64,000 nucleotides of DNA, taken from the NCBI GenBank assembly GCA_963693285.1, contig OY848924.1, forward strand, positions 3,489,214 to 3,553,213, written 5' to 3'. The position numbers were made by a program, and so were the translations under genes. Below the pieces are notes generated by a model that did no database searches, was not told where the DNA came from, and worked only from the letters and a program-made list of their open reading frames with translations. The DNA comes from Xestospongia muta. Its lineage: Eukaryota > Porifera > Demospongiae > Haplosclerida > Petrosiidae. Below are positions 51,690-64,000 of the stretch, in pieces (position 1 is the first letter of the stretch; each line of letters opens with the position of its first letter).

Positions 51690-52633
51690 CTCTACATTAA
51701 GTTGACTCATCATTTTATCTTTAAGATTCATCACTTTGTTCTGAAAGAAAATCACAAAGTTGTTTTAACAGCTTTATAAGCCTTCTTATATACATTATTT
51801 GTCATCTTCCTTAATACCTTGTACTCCAGCAAGTCTGCTAGCCATACTCTCTTCTTTGTCTTGGGCAAACTTCTTACTTTTAGGCAAATCATCTAAAGTA
51901 GGTAAAATAAGTGAATTTTATTCAAATAATGTGTTAAACACTAGATAGCAAACGCAAACACATTTTGTAGTATTCCTGACACTTTGCTAATGAACAGACA
52001 AGTGCTTACTATAATAATGTGTCCAAGTTATTTAACATGTTATTATAAAAAATCCTCAAGTTATTATAGTACGCAAAAAATACATGTATGTACATAGGAA
52101 AGGAATTGTTTAGCTAAATTAACTAATTTGCTGTGATCACCTGAGTCAGAGGTACTACCAATCTTGCGTTTACAAGCACCTACAATGGTCTCTATAGAAA
52201 CATAGATGATAACATATCATGAACCTAAATATAGTACCTTGTTTTTTAGTGCTACTGTTTTGAAATAATGGAAGAACTTCTTGTTTATGCTCCTTTAGAC
52301 GACAATCTATTTCCTGTAGAAATGGAATATTAATAGAGTTAGAGCAACAACATAAATTATACCTGGCAATCCATGGTCTGGGTATTGTCAGTACTTTCTG
52401 TACAATCAACACTTTTTGATTCTTCAGCAGTAACTGATAATTCTGTGTATGAAGTATGAATATGAATTACAAAATAAAAAAAAAACAATGTAAAAGTGTT
52501 TGTAAAGTGTAAACATTATATATAATATATATGGTAATAATAATTTACCTAATTCATTATCATCTGTGTTAAAAGACTGCTTGAACTTCTTTGATGCTGA
52601 AGATGAAAAAGATTTCTTTCGCTTTGTAGAAGC
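51690..52633 (-). pseudogene. decayed 3' part of a gene A paralog
   Basis: Segments bounded by splice-like sites run on the minus strand: about 52633-52549 (STKRKKSFSSSASKKF), 52443-52364 (ELSVTAEESKSVDCTES), about 52315-52240 (EIDCRLKEHKQEVLPLFQ) and 51893-51814 (DDLPKSKKFAQDKEES). Then comes a broken last exon near 51810-51690, where NNVYKKAYKAVK corresponds to DAYDKANKVV of gene A but stops and frame changes follow. The first segment has an acceptor but no upstream exon is found before gene B ends at 53187. I infer the remains of another family member with a Ser/Lys-rich linker. A working short gene is not excluded. Confidence 0.4.
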
Positions 52634-53186
52634 TGAAAAGAAATGAAATCAAGTCATTGATAATCATCATCATCTGTGTTATTCACTATATAGTCAGTAA
52701 CATGTTAGGTATGGATAATGTTGATTGAACATGAATACATTGGTCATTATGTGCATTACAATGACAATAATATATATATGTTTTCTAATAAGGTGAACAG
52801 GGTTTAGTAAATAGGTATACTGTTAAATTTTTCTCAAGTGCATGGCTATGCTGATATAATCTTGAATGATAAAATTTTGTAATTATCTAAATATGGATTC
52901 CTTAATAATTTAGGTAAAGTCGTTACTTGTCTTAGCAATAAACCTTAATAATTTAGGTTAAGTGTGTTAGCAATGAACCTCTATTTAAAACAGTAGTAAC
53001 CCCTACATTTAAAAGGTTAAAGCATGTTAGCTATGTTAAGGAAATAACTAACATAAAAGTGTAGAAAATCAAGCAGTGCACAGAAAGTAGGCATAATTGT
53101 CAGAGATTTGGTTGCTTGAGGACAACATCATCCAACAAGCAATTACTTTATGTAGCATACTAAAAGAATAGGCAATGTTATAAACT

Positions 53187-56100
53187 TTACTTTGTAATGT
53201 ATAGAGTTGTACAATATAATCTCTCACTTTCTAGTTTATGATTCATTCTTAATCCAATGTCTTTTAACATACGGTTCTGCTTCAGAAGGAAATCACAGAT
53301 AGCCTGTAAAAACTCAATTCCTTTTTCCTTGACCTGTCGTTGTAGCTCATTAACTACTTTGTTTGCTTTATCATAAGCATCACCACTCATACTTTCTACA
53401 TCATCTTTACAATTTGATGATATTAATCTAGCAGTAAGGAGCCAGTTAACAATAGGAAGTGGTTTAACTTCAATGGCATCACAAATATCAGCAAAATAAT
53501 CTAGAAATATTTCTGATGGTTCACAAGTGGCTACACAATATGACAAGAAAAGGAAAGTAACTGAGTTAAAGGATGCTTAGTAAACACAAAAGAAAATTAG
53601 TGAATTGTGATCTCAACAAGCAAGCAAACAACATTTATTAACATAAATAAACTACATAATATCACTATGTCAACTATAGGCAGGTACAATTGATTAGTTG
53701 ATGTCATCACATATATTATATGTGGTGGTTATTATTGTGTCTCACCTTACCTTGATATGTACTATCACTAGGGAGAGTTTCTTCTTTGGGCTCATTTGAA
53801 AGTTCTTGTGAGGAGTGTTGTTGTTGAGTAGAGTATAACTATGTGATAAATAATAGTTTATATTTACAATAGGAAAGATTGATGATGTAACCATTGTCTA
53901 TTATATCATTAACAAACTGAATTTGTGAATGGCCAACATTAACATGATCTATAACATTAAAGGATAAATCATACCTGATGTTCCATGGGTACCTTGTCAG
54001 TATTATATCCTTCAGTTGTATTAGCAGTACATGATTCCTTAGCAGGTTCTATAGGATATAAAGTGAACCTTATAAAATGTGACATGTTATATACAAATTT
54101 TCTTATATAAAGTCATAATACAAGCATTATATGATAATAGTTGTATATTGAACTATAACTAGAGTGTACATTAAAACAAATAGTGTCTGAGCAATTACAA
54201 AAAATAACACATACAATCCTAATTGCTATGTGAGTTATAGTTCACTAAAAATTGTTCATTACAACAAACTGAGGCATAAATAATATCATTATAACTTGAG
54301 TCAGACAGAACCTACAGAGCAGGTTGATACTATAATTTTAATATTATGACCATCACAACAATTAACTGAATCGAGTCTAAAACATTTATGTATCAACATT
54401 ATGAGTGTATTGTATATTTACTTGGAGCTATCTGTTCTTTAGAACTTTCTTCTTTCAGTGACTGGTATATCTTCATAGCTAGGGATTTGTTGTTAACAAG
54501 TGGTCCCTTTAGAAGATCTAATATTGTGATCCATGTGACAGGAACACTGTCATCTTTACCATCCATTTTTATCCATATTTCAATGACTTCACCAAGTTTT
54601 CTTTGATCTTTGAGGTTATATTGAGCCAAACTGTCAAGGTCATTATATTTCACTCCAAGGCCATCTCCAATTTCATGCCATGATGCACTGATACAGGCAA
54701 GTTTATTTAATACTTCATGTCTTGTGGGTTTGACAACTAGATGTACAAATAAATTAAACAATTATTAAGAAATGACTCTAATAACTTACATAATTTAGGA
54801 AAATGACAAAAATCATCAGTGGATGTACATTGCTTTAACTCTTGTGTACCTGCAACATGATAATAATTAAATAATGTGTACAAACATTTCTGACAGGTAG
54901 TAGTATTGAAACATAACAATTGCTATTGTCTTTAAAATTACCGGTAACAAAGCACAAATAACACACACACAAATAAACAAATTATAAAGAAGAACATATG
55001 AAGTCAAAATAACACCTGTCAATATAATCAGTTCTTTCTGCTAAAAGCTATATTATTCTCTATATAATAAGCTTAAAACAGGTATGTACAAAGTAAACAT
55101 ATTACATGTCTCTATTGTTATTACACATTACAATGGATACATGAATATCAAACATACCTGATATATCATATGTGCTTGATAATTGTATCTGTTTATTAGG
55201 ATTAGTGGTGACAGATTCTATAAACAATAATTAATAAATGTTAAGCAGGAGATGTAAGATTACCTACCTTTATTTGGAATAAAAAAAGCATCTTCAGAGA
55301 GATGTTGTATCTCTTCTTCTCTAATAGGTCGAGAGGATATTGTCTATGTACAAAATTCAAATAATTAAAAACTATTAAAATCATTGACTTACCAAAGGAT
55401 TACGGCCAGTAAAAATACTAAATCGATTGAGACGTTCCTTCACTGAGAAATGAGAATGATTGGATGACAGTGGTATTCTCTCTCTACATGATATCTCTAT
55501 ATGTTGGATATAGTGATGTGGTAATGGTATTTCCTTGTTGCTGTTTGTAAAGAGAGTCTTAATGACAATGGGGGCAATGCAGAGGTAAGGTTCTTTTTCA
55601 CCAACAACAGATCTGACATCAACTCTTTCAGCAGTTTTATTATTTGCATCATCAATAGGACATTTGGTAATAACTCCAAGGGCTACTTTTCTGAGGGAAT
55701 AGATTATACGGTGTCTCTGCTCCTTCTTAACAACATCGTTCATACTACCAGGAGGAATAACAAACTGCTGCACTTCACATGAGCATATCTTGTTCTTAAG
55801 ACTAAGTACTTCTTTAATGAGAGATGTACGGATCTCATAACTTTTCAAGGAGCTACTGTATGAAACTAGAATTGTAACACATCTATTGTGTTCAGTAACC
55901 TCCACCATTGCTTCAATATCATTCTCATCTTTCCAATATATACCATTTTTCCACATAGTACAATCACGATAGAGTTCCTTGACTTCAATGTTGGTTTCGA
56001 TAATACCAGTGTTGTCAGGAGGTAGACAACGAGTATATGCCAAGTGACGAAGTAGAGTATGGAGGAATCGTATAGGTAGAAATTGCTGAGGATTTCGACA

Positions 56101-59100
56101 CCATAGACACCAACCAAATCCATCTGTTGTTTTGAAGATTGATGAGGGCCTCTCTTCTTTAATAAGAGCAGGAAAAAACAAGTATTTGGCATCTTCATTT
56201 ACAGGAGGTTCTTCAGTTAGTATATTGTTTGTGATGTTATTGACAGAACGAGATTCAATTTGGTGACAGAATTGAAGACTTGTTAAGAAGTGAATTAGCA
56301 TTTTTGTATTGTGGTTGGGAAATAATTTAGCTAATGTGGACACTGGCATGATACCAGTGTTACTGGCAAATGGTTTACGAACACGATCAATGCTTTCATT
56401 AAAAAGTATACCATTTACCTCAGTTAAGAGAGCTTTTTTGTCGATAATTAACCAATCTCCTAAAAAAAAGACAAGACCCTTTTCTCCAAGGATGGTCAAA
56501 AACGTCAACACAGTTGATCGGTCTGACAAAAGACATGGCTCATTCATGTTGTCAATTCTTGAGCAGAGATCATCTAAGCTAATGGCAACAAGTTGAAGCT
56601 GTTGAAGGAAAGCATGTAGACAATGACAGTGGTAGCTTATTTTATCTTTATCTTCTCGGTCAATAACAGCTTTACAGCTCTTCCTTAGTTTAGTCATAAA
56701 TTCTTCAACACCTTCACCTCCTGGTCTATGGCAGTCCATAGCCTGGAAACCAGTATAATTCTGATAACGAATGGCACTACTTGCAATTTCATTAATAAAA
56801 GATTCGTAATCATTTTCACATGGTAAAAGGTCAATATGGCTTCCAACAATGAAAACCTGACTGGGGTTACTTAAATTAGAGCTAACATTTTCAATAAAAT
56901 TAAACCAGAAGTACAGGTCCCTCTTTATTATCTCTTTCTCATCAGTAAGATTAGTTACAATTACAAAGACAGCTGGTGACCTCAACAAAAGAGTTTCCAA
57001 TACTGCAGCATGGCTACTGTAATATTCTGCATGTCCAGCAAAATCGAAAATGACAATGTTTCCTATTTCCTTACTACGAATGCTGTGGTAGTCAATTCCA
57101 GTGGTTTGTAATACAACACCTTCAATACATTCTTCTGGATTATAGTTATGAAAAGACCATTTGTCAGCACGATAAGATATAACAGCAGCTAAAGAGCTTT
57201 TACCAGCATTTGTTTTTCCACAAAGGAATAGTTTGGCATATGACTCTACTGGATACTCTATATTATGTGGAAGAAATGGTTGAAACAACTTTAGTAACTG
57301 GAATCGGTCTTTAAGATTTGGTGGAAAAAGCTCTAACGGTATTTGATGACGGTTGTTTACAGCCAGTGGATTTAACTTCACATCATTTAACAGGTATTGT
57401 ATTGTGTCCTTACTACCAGGTGGGGAGGTAGATTGAAATAAAATTCCACCACATGAGCAAGCAGAATGCAATAGAGTATTACCATCCTAGAAAAAGAAGT
57501 AAACACATAACACATAGGTCTAGATAAGAACATGGAGCAAGATAATTTGCTATAATATTTTATTTTAAAATGATGTCATTATTAATATCTCATGGATACA
57601 AAATTCTTAACAAAAAGGTGAGAAAGATATTAAGATATTAAAACTGAAAATATTAATAACACAAAATAGTTCATCTACATTTTTATCATAGACAATAATA
57701 TAACAGTTACATATTGAGTATAATGACAGAAAGATAATGATACTTTGATTAGTCATACTTCCATTGACTGCTAGTGTTGTCATGTGTTATTATAAGATAA
57801 TGTATCTTGTCTTCATGGATAGTTTGTTTTAATTACCTGACATGTTGCACATGTCAGGTGGTCCTAGGATTGTTTAGGGTCACATGTTAATTAACAGGAA
57901 TGTCTATTTTACATGACTGCTTTTGTGTATTTGAGAACAACAATCATGTAGTCAAAGGACACTCTATTTATATATTGCACAATGTTTTTTCTTACTCTTA
58001 CAATTCTGTTTGAACCACGATAGCTATAAAACTGGAATGTTTGAAAAGATTATTTTTAAACAAATATACTCATTTTCAAAGTAAAACCTAGACGAAAAGA
58101 TTATTTGATTTCAAGGGAAATCTAGCAAATTTACAAGTTATAGAAAGAAACTAATCACAACATATTGATATGTCCACCTCAGAAAGTATTTATCAAATGT
58201 GCTCTAGAGGGAGGGAGACATTATGAGGTAGTCTGTCGTCATTCAGTCAATACAGTCAGAGTAGTTGAAGAGGACACTTTTCTGGGAAACGTGGAAGCTG
58301 AGATAACAGTAATGAAAAGAGTAAAACATCCATGGTAAGTGACTATCTCATTAAATAGTCGAAATCTATGTTTTAGGATCAACACAGGAACAGATATAAC
58401 TTTGTTAAGATTATTAATAAGACTAACTAAAGTTTTGCTCATGCTGTCTACACATGTATAATGTGGCCCAAATTGTAGCTGTTTTCACTGAACAGTTTCT
58501 AGGAATCATGGAATATAAAAACGTTGTCAGGGAAGAGATATAAGATATGAAAGGATTGGACAAAGCCTTAGTGGGACATCCAACAATACAGGCACTGGAC
58601 CTAGTAACATGTGTGTACAAGGTGAAGCAAGACTATGCAGAGAACACACTGTCATTATATCCTGAAATATTCAAAGGACTGAGTAAATTAACAGGTAACT
58701 ATACAATAAGGTAAAGATAATGTCCAGCCCTGTACAATGTTTGATACAAATTTCCAATAGTACTGTACAAACTACTTTAATTACTTGTAGAAATGATCCC
58801 ACCAATTGCCACACATTAGAGAACCAATATTTATATCCAAATACTAATTGATGTGAATACATGTGCTAGATATATGACAAAGTATGTAACAAAAGGTGAA
58901 CTATCTTAAAAGCTCATTATCATCAAATTTTAATCCTGTATTAATCACCATGGTGACAACAACACTACTTATAAAGCATTACAAGGTGCAATGTTATGTT
59001 GTGTTGACAAACATGATTACAGTACTCAAGAAACAGCATATCTGCTACTCCATCTACTGCTGGTAAGTTGTACTACAATTTTGTAATAATCATCTAATAA

Positions 59101-62100
59101 ACAAAACAAAATCTTCCAAGCAGACAAGCTGCTTATGTAATAGACAATAATGACAACCTTGCAAGGTACAGATGGCAATAAATATTTTAGGAACATATGT
59201 ACATATACTTTGTTTATATGAGCTAGTACATTTCCAACCAATAACAATATGTGATATGTTTATATCATATAACAGTTCACAATATTAGTGGGTTCACAGT
59301 CAACTGTATGTACTACAACATGTCTTGTTTACATTACTATATATAGTAATGTGAAAAATTAATATTGTAGTACATACACGTATTGAGACATAACTGAATC
59401 CTTAGCATTTACTCACTAATACGACAATGAGAGATATAGTGCTGAGAATTTTTATTACAATTAAACTGAGAATATATTATATTACTTGCTTAGACCACAC
59501 AGTGCATTATGTATTTCTTTTGTATATTTGTATTCACTATGGTTAATAAGATGTCTTTCTTCACTATCTATAGTGAGAACTGGTTTGTCACTGTGTTATT
59601 TTTACAGCAGGTTGTGGCATTGTGATAATCACAAAGGTTGCGGTATATTATTTGCTATAGTAACAGTTGCTATGGTGACACAGATGCTGTTTATATAGTG
59701 ATTATTGCTATGGTAACAAATACACTGATGCTGTAGTAAATTATGAGCTGTTGTTATTTCTATGGATTATATGATTTCTTGAATTTTGTGATTTCATGTG
59801 TACCATTGGTATTGAAATTCATACATTTTTCATGATGATTGATGAATACATATGAATTGAACATCTAGTATGTTTTGGTATTGTTTTTGACAAATTTAGA
59901 ATAGCTCGGCAATAAATGTTTTTCTGGCAAACTATGTATAATATGACCACATTGACTAAACTCTATACTTTTTGGTAGAAATTATTTTTTACAAACTGAT
60001 ATGTCTTATAATACAAATTACTGTGACTTACTTTATCCTTAGTGTTGACATCAGCTTGTCCAAATTCAATTAGCAATTTTATTGTGTCAGCATGACCATT
60101 CTCTGCTGCAAGATGTGCAGGTGTACGTTCTCTCTAGAAACATAAGAGACAAAGTTATTTAATTACAAAATAACAAACTATTAGACAGTAAACTATATAG
60201 TCAATGGAACCAGTCATCAGTACATATCATCATAATAATTCTATTACTTTGTATAATACAAGAAGTAACCCTACAACATACTCTACATATTCAATACAAA
60301 CTACTAATAGCAGCTAACATTGATAAACAAACTGTAGTAGTAACATATTCTCTTTATTAGCTCTATCTCATTCCATGATGTCACTATATGACATTATTAT
60401 TGAGACACTAAACAAGCTAACATATTAATATACACAAATTCTATATTAAAGAAAACAATACAAACTCATGAACAATACCACATCATAAAGCACACCCCTT
60501 GATTTCTAAAGAATTATGATATCATATTTTGCACACTTATTTAAGGAAACAACCACACATGTTGTACTTAGAAATTTGAAATAAAATGTATGTGGTTGCT
60601 ACGCGTCAAACTTGGCACTGGATGTTTTACCAAATTTGGTATCCTAGTACAATATAGCAGGTTGTGGCATTGTGATTAAAAATAATAACAAAGGTTGTGG
60701 TATATTATTTGCTATAGTAACAATTGCTATGGTGACACAGATGCTGTTTATATAGTGATTATTGCTATGGTAACAAATACACTGATGCTGTAGTAAATTA
60801 TGAGCTGTTGTTATTTCTATGGATTATATGATTTCTTGGATTTTGTGATTTCATGTGTACCATTGGTATTGAAATTCATACATTTTTCATGATGATTGAT
60901 GAATACATATGAATTGAACATCTAGTATGTTTTGGTATTGTTTTTGACAAATTTAGAATAGCTCGGCAATAAATGTTTTTCTGGCAAAATATGTATAATA
61001 TCACCACAGTGACTAAACTCTATACTTTTTGGTAGAAATTATTTTTTACAAACTGATATGTCTTGTAATACAAATTACTGTGACTTACTTTATCCTTAGT
61101 GTTGACATCAGCTTGTCCAACTTCAATTAGCAATTTTACTGTGTTAGCATGACCATTCTCTGCTGCAAGATGTGCAGGTGTACGTCCTCCCTAGAAACAT
61201 AAGAGACAAAATTATTTAATTACAAAATAACATAAACTATTAGACAGTAAACTATATAGTCAACAGTACATATCATCATAATAATTCTATTACATTGTAT
61301 AATACAAGAAGTAACTCTACAACATACTCTACATATTCAATACAAACTACTAATAGCAGCTAACATTGATAAACAAACTGTAGTAGTAACATATTCTCTT
61401 TATTAGCTCTATCTCATTCCATGATGTCACTATATGACATTATTATTGAGACACTAAACAAGCTAACATATTAATATACACAAATTCTATATTAAAGAAA
61501 ACAATACAAACTCATGAACAATACCACATCATAAACCACACCCCTTGATTTCTAAAGAAATATGATATCATATTTTGCACACTTATTTAAGGAAACAACC
61601 ACACATGTTGTACTTAGAAATTTGAAATAAAATGTATGTGGTTGCTACGCGTCAAACTTGGCACTGGATGTTTTACCAAATTTGGTATCCTTGTACAATA
61701 TAGCAGGTTGTGGCATTGTGATTAAAAATAATAACAAAGGTTGTGGTATATTATTTGCTATAGTAACAATTGCTATGGTGACACAGATGCTGTTTATATA
61801 GTGATTATTGCTATGGTAACAAATACACTGATGCTGTAGTAAATTATGAGCTGTTGTTATTTCTATGGATTATATGATTTCTTGGATTTTGTGATTTCAT
61901 GTGTACCATTGGTATTGAAATTCATACATTTTTCATGATGATTGATGAATACATATGAATTGAACATCTAGTATGTTTTGGTATTGTTTTGACAAATTTA
62001 GAATAGCTTGGCAATAAATGTTTTCTGTCAAACTATGTATAATATGACCACAGTGACTAAACTCTATACTTTTTGGTAGAAATTATTTTTTACAAACTGA

Positions 62101-63292
62101 TATGTCTTGTAATACAAATTACTGTGACTTACTTTATCCTTAGTGTTGACATCAGCTTGTCCAACTTCAATTAGCAATTTTATTGTGTCAGCATGACCCT
62201 TCTCTGCTGCATAATGTGCAGGTGTACGTCCATACTAGAAACATAAGAGACAAAGTTATTTAATTACAAAATAACATAAACTATTAGACAGTAAACTATA
62301 TAGTCAATGGAACCAGTCATCAGTACATATCATCATAATAATTCCATTACATGTATAATACAAGAAGTACCCTTACAACATACTCTACATATTCAATACA
62401 AACTACTAATAGCAGCTAACATTGATAAACAAACAGTAGTAGTAACATATTTTCTTTATTAGCTCTATCTCATTCCATGATGTCACTATATGACATTATT
62501 ATTGAGACACTAAACAAGCTAACATATTAATATACACAAATTCTATATTAAAGAAAACAATACAAACTCATGAACAATACCACATCATAAACCACACCCC
62601 TTGATTTCTAAAGAATTATGATAACATATTTTGCACACTTATTTAAGGAAACAACCACACATGTTGTACTTAGAAATTTGAAATAAAATGTATGTGGTTG
62701 CTACGCGTCAAACTTGGCACTGGATGTTTTACCAAATTTGGTATCCTAGTACAATATAGCAGGTTGTGGCATTGTGATTAAAAATAATAACAAAGGTTGT
62801 GGTATATTATTTGCTATAATAACAATTGCTATGGTGACACAGATGCTGTTTATATAGTGATTATTGCTATGGTAACAAATACACTGATGCTGTAGTAAAT
62901 TATGAGCTGTTGTTATTTCTATGGATTATATGATTTCTTGGATTTTGTGATTTCATGTGTACCATTGGTATTGAAATTCATACATTTTTCATGATAATTG
63001 ATGAATACATATGAATTGAACATCTAGTATGTTTTGGTATTGTTTTTGACAAATTTAGAATAGCTCGGCAATAAATGTTTTTCTGGCAAACTATGTATAA
63101 TATGACCACAGTGACTAAACTCTATACTTTTTGGTAGAAATTATTTTTTACAAACTGATATGTCTTGTAATACAAATTACTGTGACTTACTCTATCCTTA
63201 GTGTTGACATCAGCTTGTCCAACTTCAATTAGCAATTTTATTGTGTCAGCATGACCATTCTTTGCTGCATAATGTGCAGGTGTACTTCCATA
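53187..63292 (-). CDS. ankyrin-Roc-COR-Death protein (gene B), 5' partial
   Basis: Visible exons: 63292-63191, 62234-62133, 61190-61089, 60133-60032 (34 codons each, one ankyrin repeat apiece), 57486-55393, 55343-55268, 55217-55158, 54849-54790, 54736-54422, 54048-53975, 53838-53751, 53530-53187. They join in frame into at least 1,172 residues; the 5' end is beyond the window. The order matches gene A: ankyrin repeats, Roc (GKTNAGKSS, DFAGHAEYY, SHIDLLP), COR-like region, Death domain, linker, and a C-terminal death-fold or CARD-like domain, with high identity in the GTPase exon. Differences: nearly identical ankyrin exons from a tandem array, a larger intron before the GTPase exon holding a retroelement fragment, a last exon five codons longer, and a shifted acceptor for the 88-bp exon. 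Probably a functional paralog with the same switch or adaptor role; no stop or frameshift was seen. Confidence 0.85.
57835..57859. repeat. intronic hairpin, gene B copy
   Basis: Same ACCTGACATGT arms as 8493-8517 with one loop base changed, about 350 bp upstream of the GTPase exon. Confidence 0.6.
58230..58730 (+). mobile_element. decayed Ty3/Gypsy pol fragment
   Basis: Antisense in the intron of gene B upstream of the GTPase exon. The plus strand shows a protease-like piece (VEEDTFLGNVEAEI, then INTGTDITLL at about 58375-58404, where a DTG triad would be expected). A protease-RT linker follows (FLGIMEYKNVVREEI, a stop, GLDKALVGHPTIQALDLV, then YPEIFKGLSKLTGNYTI). The wording ALDLV and FKGLSKLTGNY is typical of Ty3/Gypsy pol. 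Stop codons and frame changes show it is dead. No LTR was seen. Confidence 0.6.
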
Positions 63293-64000
63293 CTAGAAAC
63301 ATAAGAGACAAAGTTATTTAATTACAAAAGAACATAAACTATTAGACAGTAAACTATATAGTCAATGGAACCAGTCATCAGTACATATCATCATAATAAT
63401 TCCATTACATGTATAATACAAGAAGTACCCTTACAACATACTCTACATATTCAATACAAACTACTAATAGCAGCTAACATTGATAAACAAACAGTAGTAG
63501 TAACATATTTTCTTTATTAGCTCTATCTCATTCCATGATGTCACTATATGACATTATTATTGAGACACTAAACAAGCTAACATATTAATATACACAAATT
63601 CTATATTAAAGAAAACAATACAAACTCATGAACAATACCACATCATAAACCACACCCCTTGATTTCTAAAGAATTATGATATCATATTTTGCACACTTAT
63701 TTAAGGAAACAACCACACATGTTGTACTTAGAAATTTGAAATAAAATGTATGTGGTTGCTACGCGTCAAACTTGGCACTGGATGTTTTACCAAATTTGGT
63801 ATCCTAGTACAATATAGCAGGTTGTGGCATTGTGATTAAAAATAATAACAAAGGTTGTGGTATATTATTTGCTATAGTAACAATTGCTATGGTGACACAG
63901 ATGCTGTTTATATAGTGATTATTGCTATGGTAACAAATACACTGATGCTGTAGTAAATTATGAGCTGTTGTTATTTCTATGGATTATATGATTTCTTGGA
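59608..64000. repeat. 1.05-kb tandem array, one ankyrin exon per unit
   Basis: Units start with CAGGTTGTGGCATTGTGAT at 59608, 60658, 61704, 62760 and 63818, giving periods of 1,050, 1,046, 1,056 and 1,058 bp; the last runs off the window. Each full unit holds one 102-bp ankyrin exon of gene B with the same flanking intron. Exons and introns are almost identical between units; exon differences include a few residue changes (for example RERTPAHLAAENGH against a YGRTPAHYAAEKGH form). The array continues to the right, so more ankyrin exons should exist there. Confidence 0.95.

Noticed and set aside
58261..58335. Apparent protein kinase helix (EITVMKRVKHPW) in the gene B intron
   Set aside because: The neighbouring INTGTDITLL and FKGLSKLTGNY motifs place it in a Gypsy protease region, so the kinase resemblance is chance.

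Overview
The window is strongly AT-rich eukaryotic DNA with many short GT-AG introns (some only 40-50 bp). Its gene content combines ankyrin repeats, ROCO GTPases and death-fold domains. These features suggest a demosponge close to Amphimedon. That placement is inferred from gene families and style, not from a database match.

Layout. (1) 559-2070, plus strand: partial gene for phosphopantothenoylcysteine synthetase (PPCS). (2) 4171-14540, minus strand, with 5' UTR up to about 16990: gene A, a complete 17-exon ankyrin-Roc-COR-Death protein of about 1,296 residues. (3) 17-26 kb: gene-poor DNA with microsatellites, a diverged duplicated repeat, a decayed CDK4/6-like kinase fragment and small broken frames. 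(4) 26726-33092: a complete DNA transposon with long terminal inverted repeats and a perfect 6-bp target duplication. It carries two intact multi-exon genes, a 483-residue DDE integrase-type transposase and a 702-residue HECT E3 ubiquitin ligase with a zinc finger and a UIM. Its ends and target-site length fit what I recall of the IS3EU superfamily. (5) 33.7-34.1 kb and 51.2-52.6 kb: remnants of further copies of the gene A family on both sides of a satellite. (6) 35285-47797: about 12.5 kb of a 145-146 bp satellite with higher-order repeats of 4, 5, 9, 10 and 11 monomers. (7) 48552-50399: a 924-bp direct tandem duplication with no difference seen, holding a P-loop-like broken frame. (8) 53187-63292, minus strand: gene B, a tandem paralog of gene A with its 5' end beyond the window. 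Its ankyrin part is being enlarged by a 1.05-kb tandem array in which each unit adds one symmetric 102-bp ankyrin exon. A decayed Ty3/Gypsy pol fragment lies antisense in one of its introns.

Genes A and B are probably intracellular sensor or adaptor GTPases related to the DAPK/ROCO group without a kinase domain: ankyrin repeats bind a partner, Roc-COR acts as a nucleotide switch, and two C-terminal death folds recruit effectors. The locus is a tandem paralog cluster reshaped by exon duplication, transposon insertion and satellite growth. The most notable system is the transposon that carries its own ubiquitin ligase. Function throughout is inferred from sequence motifs read by eye.
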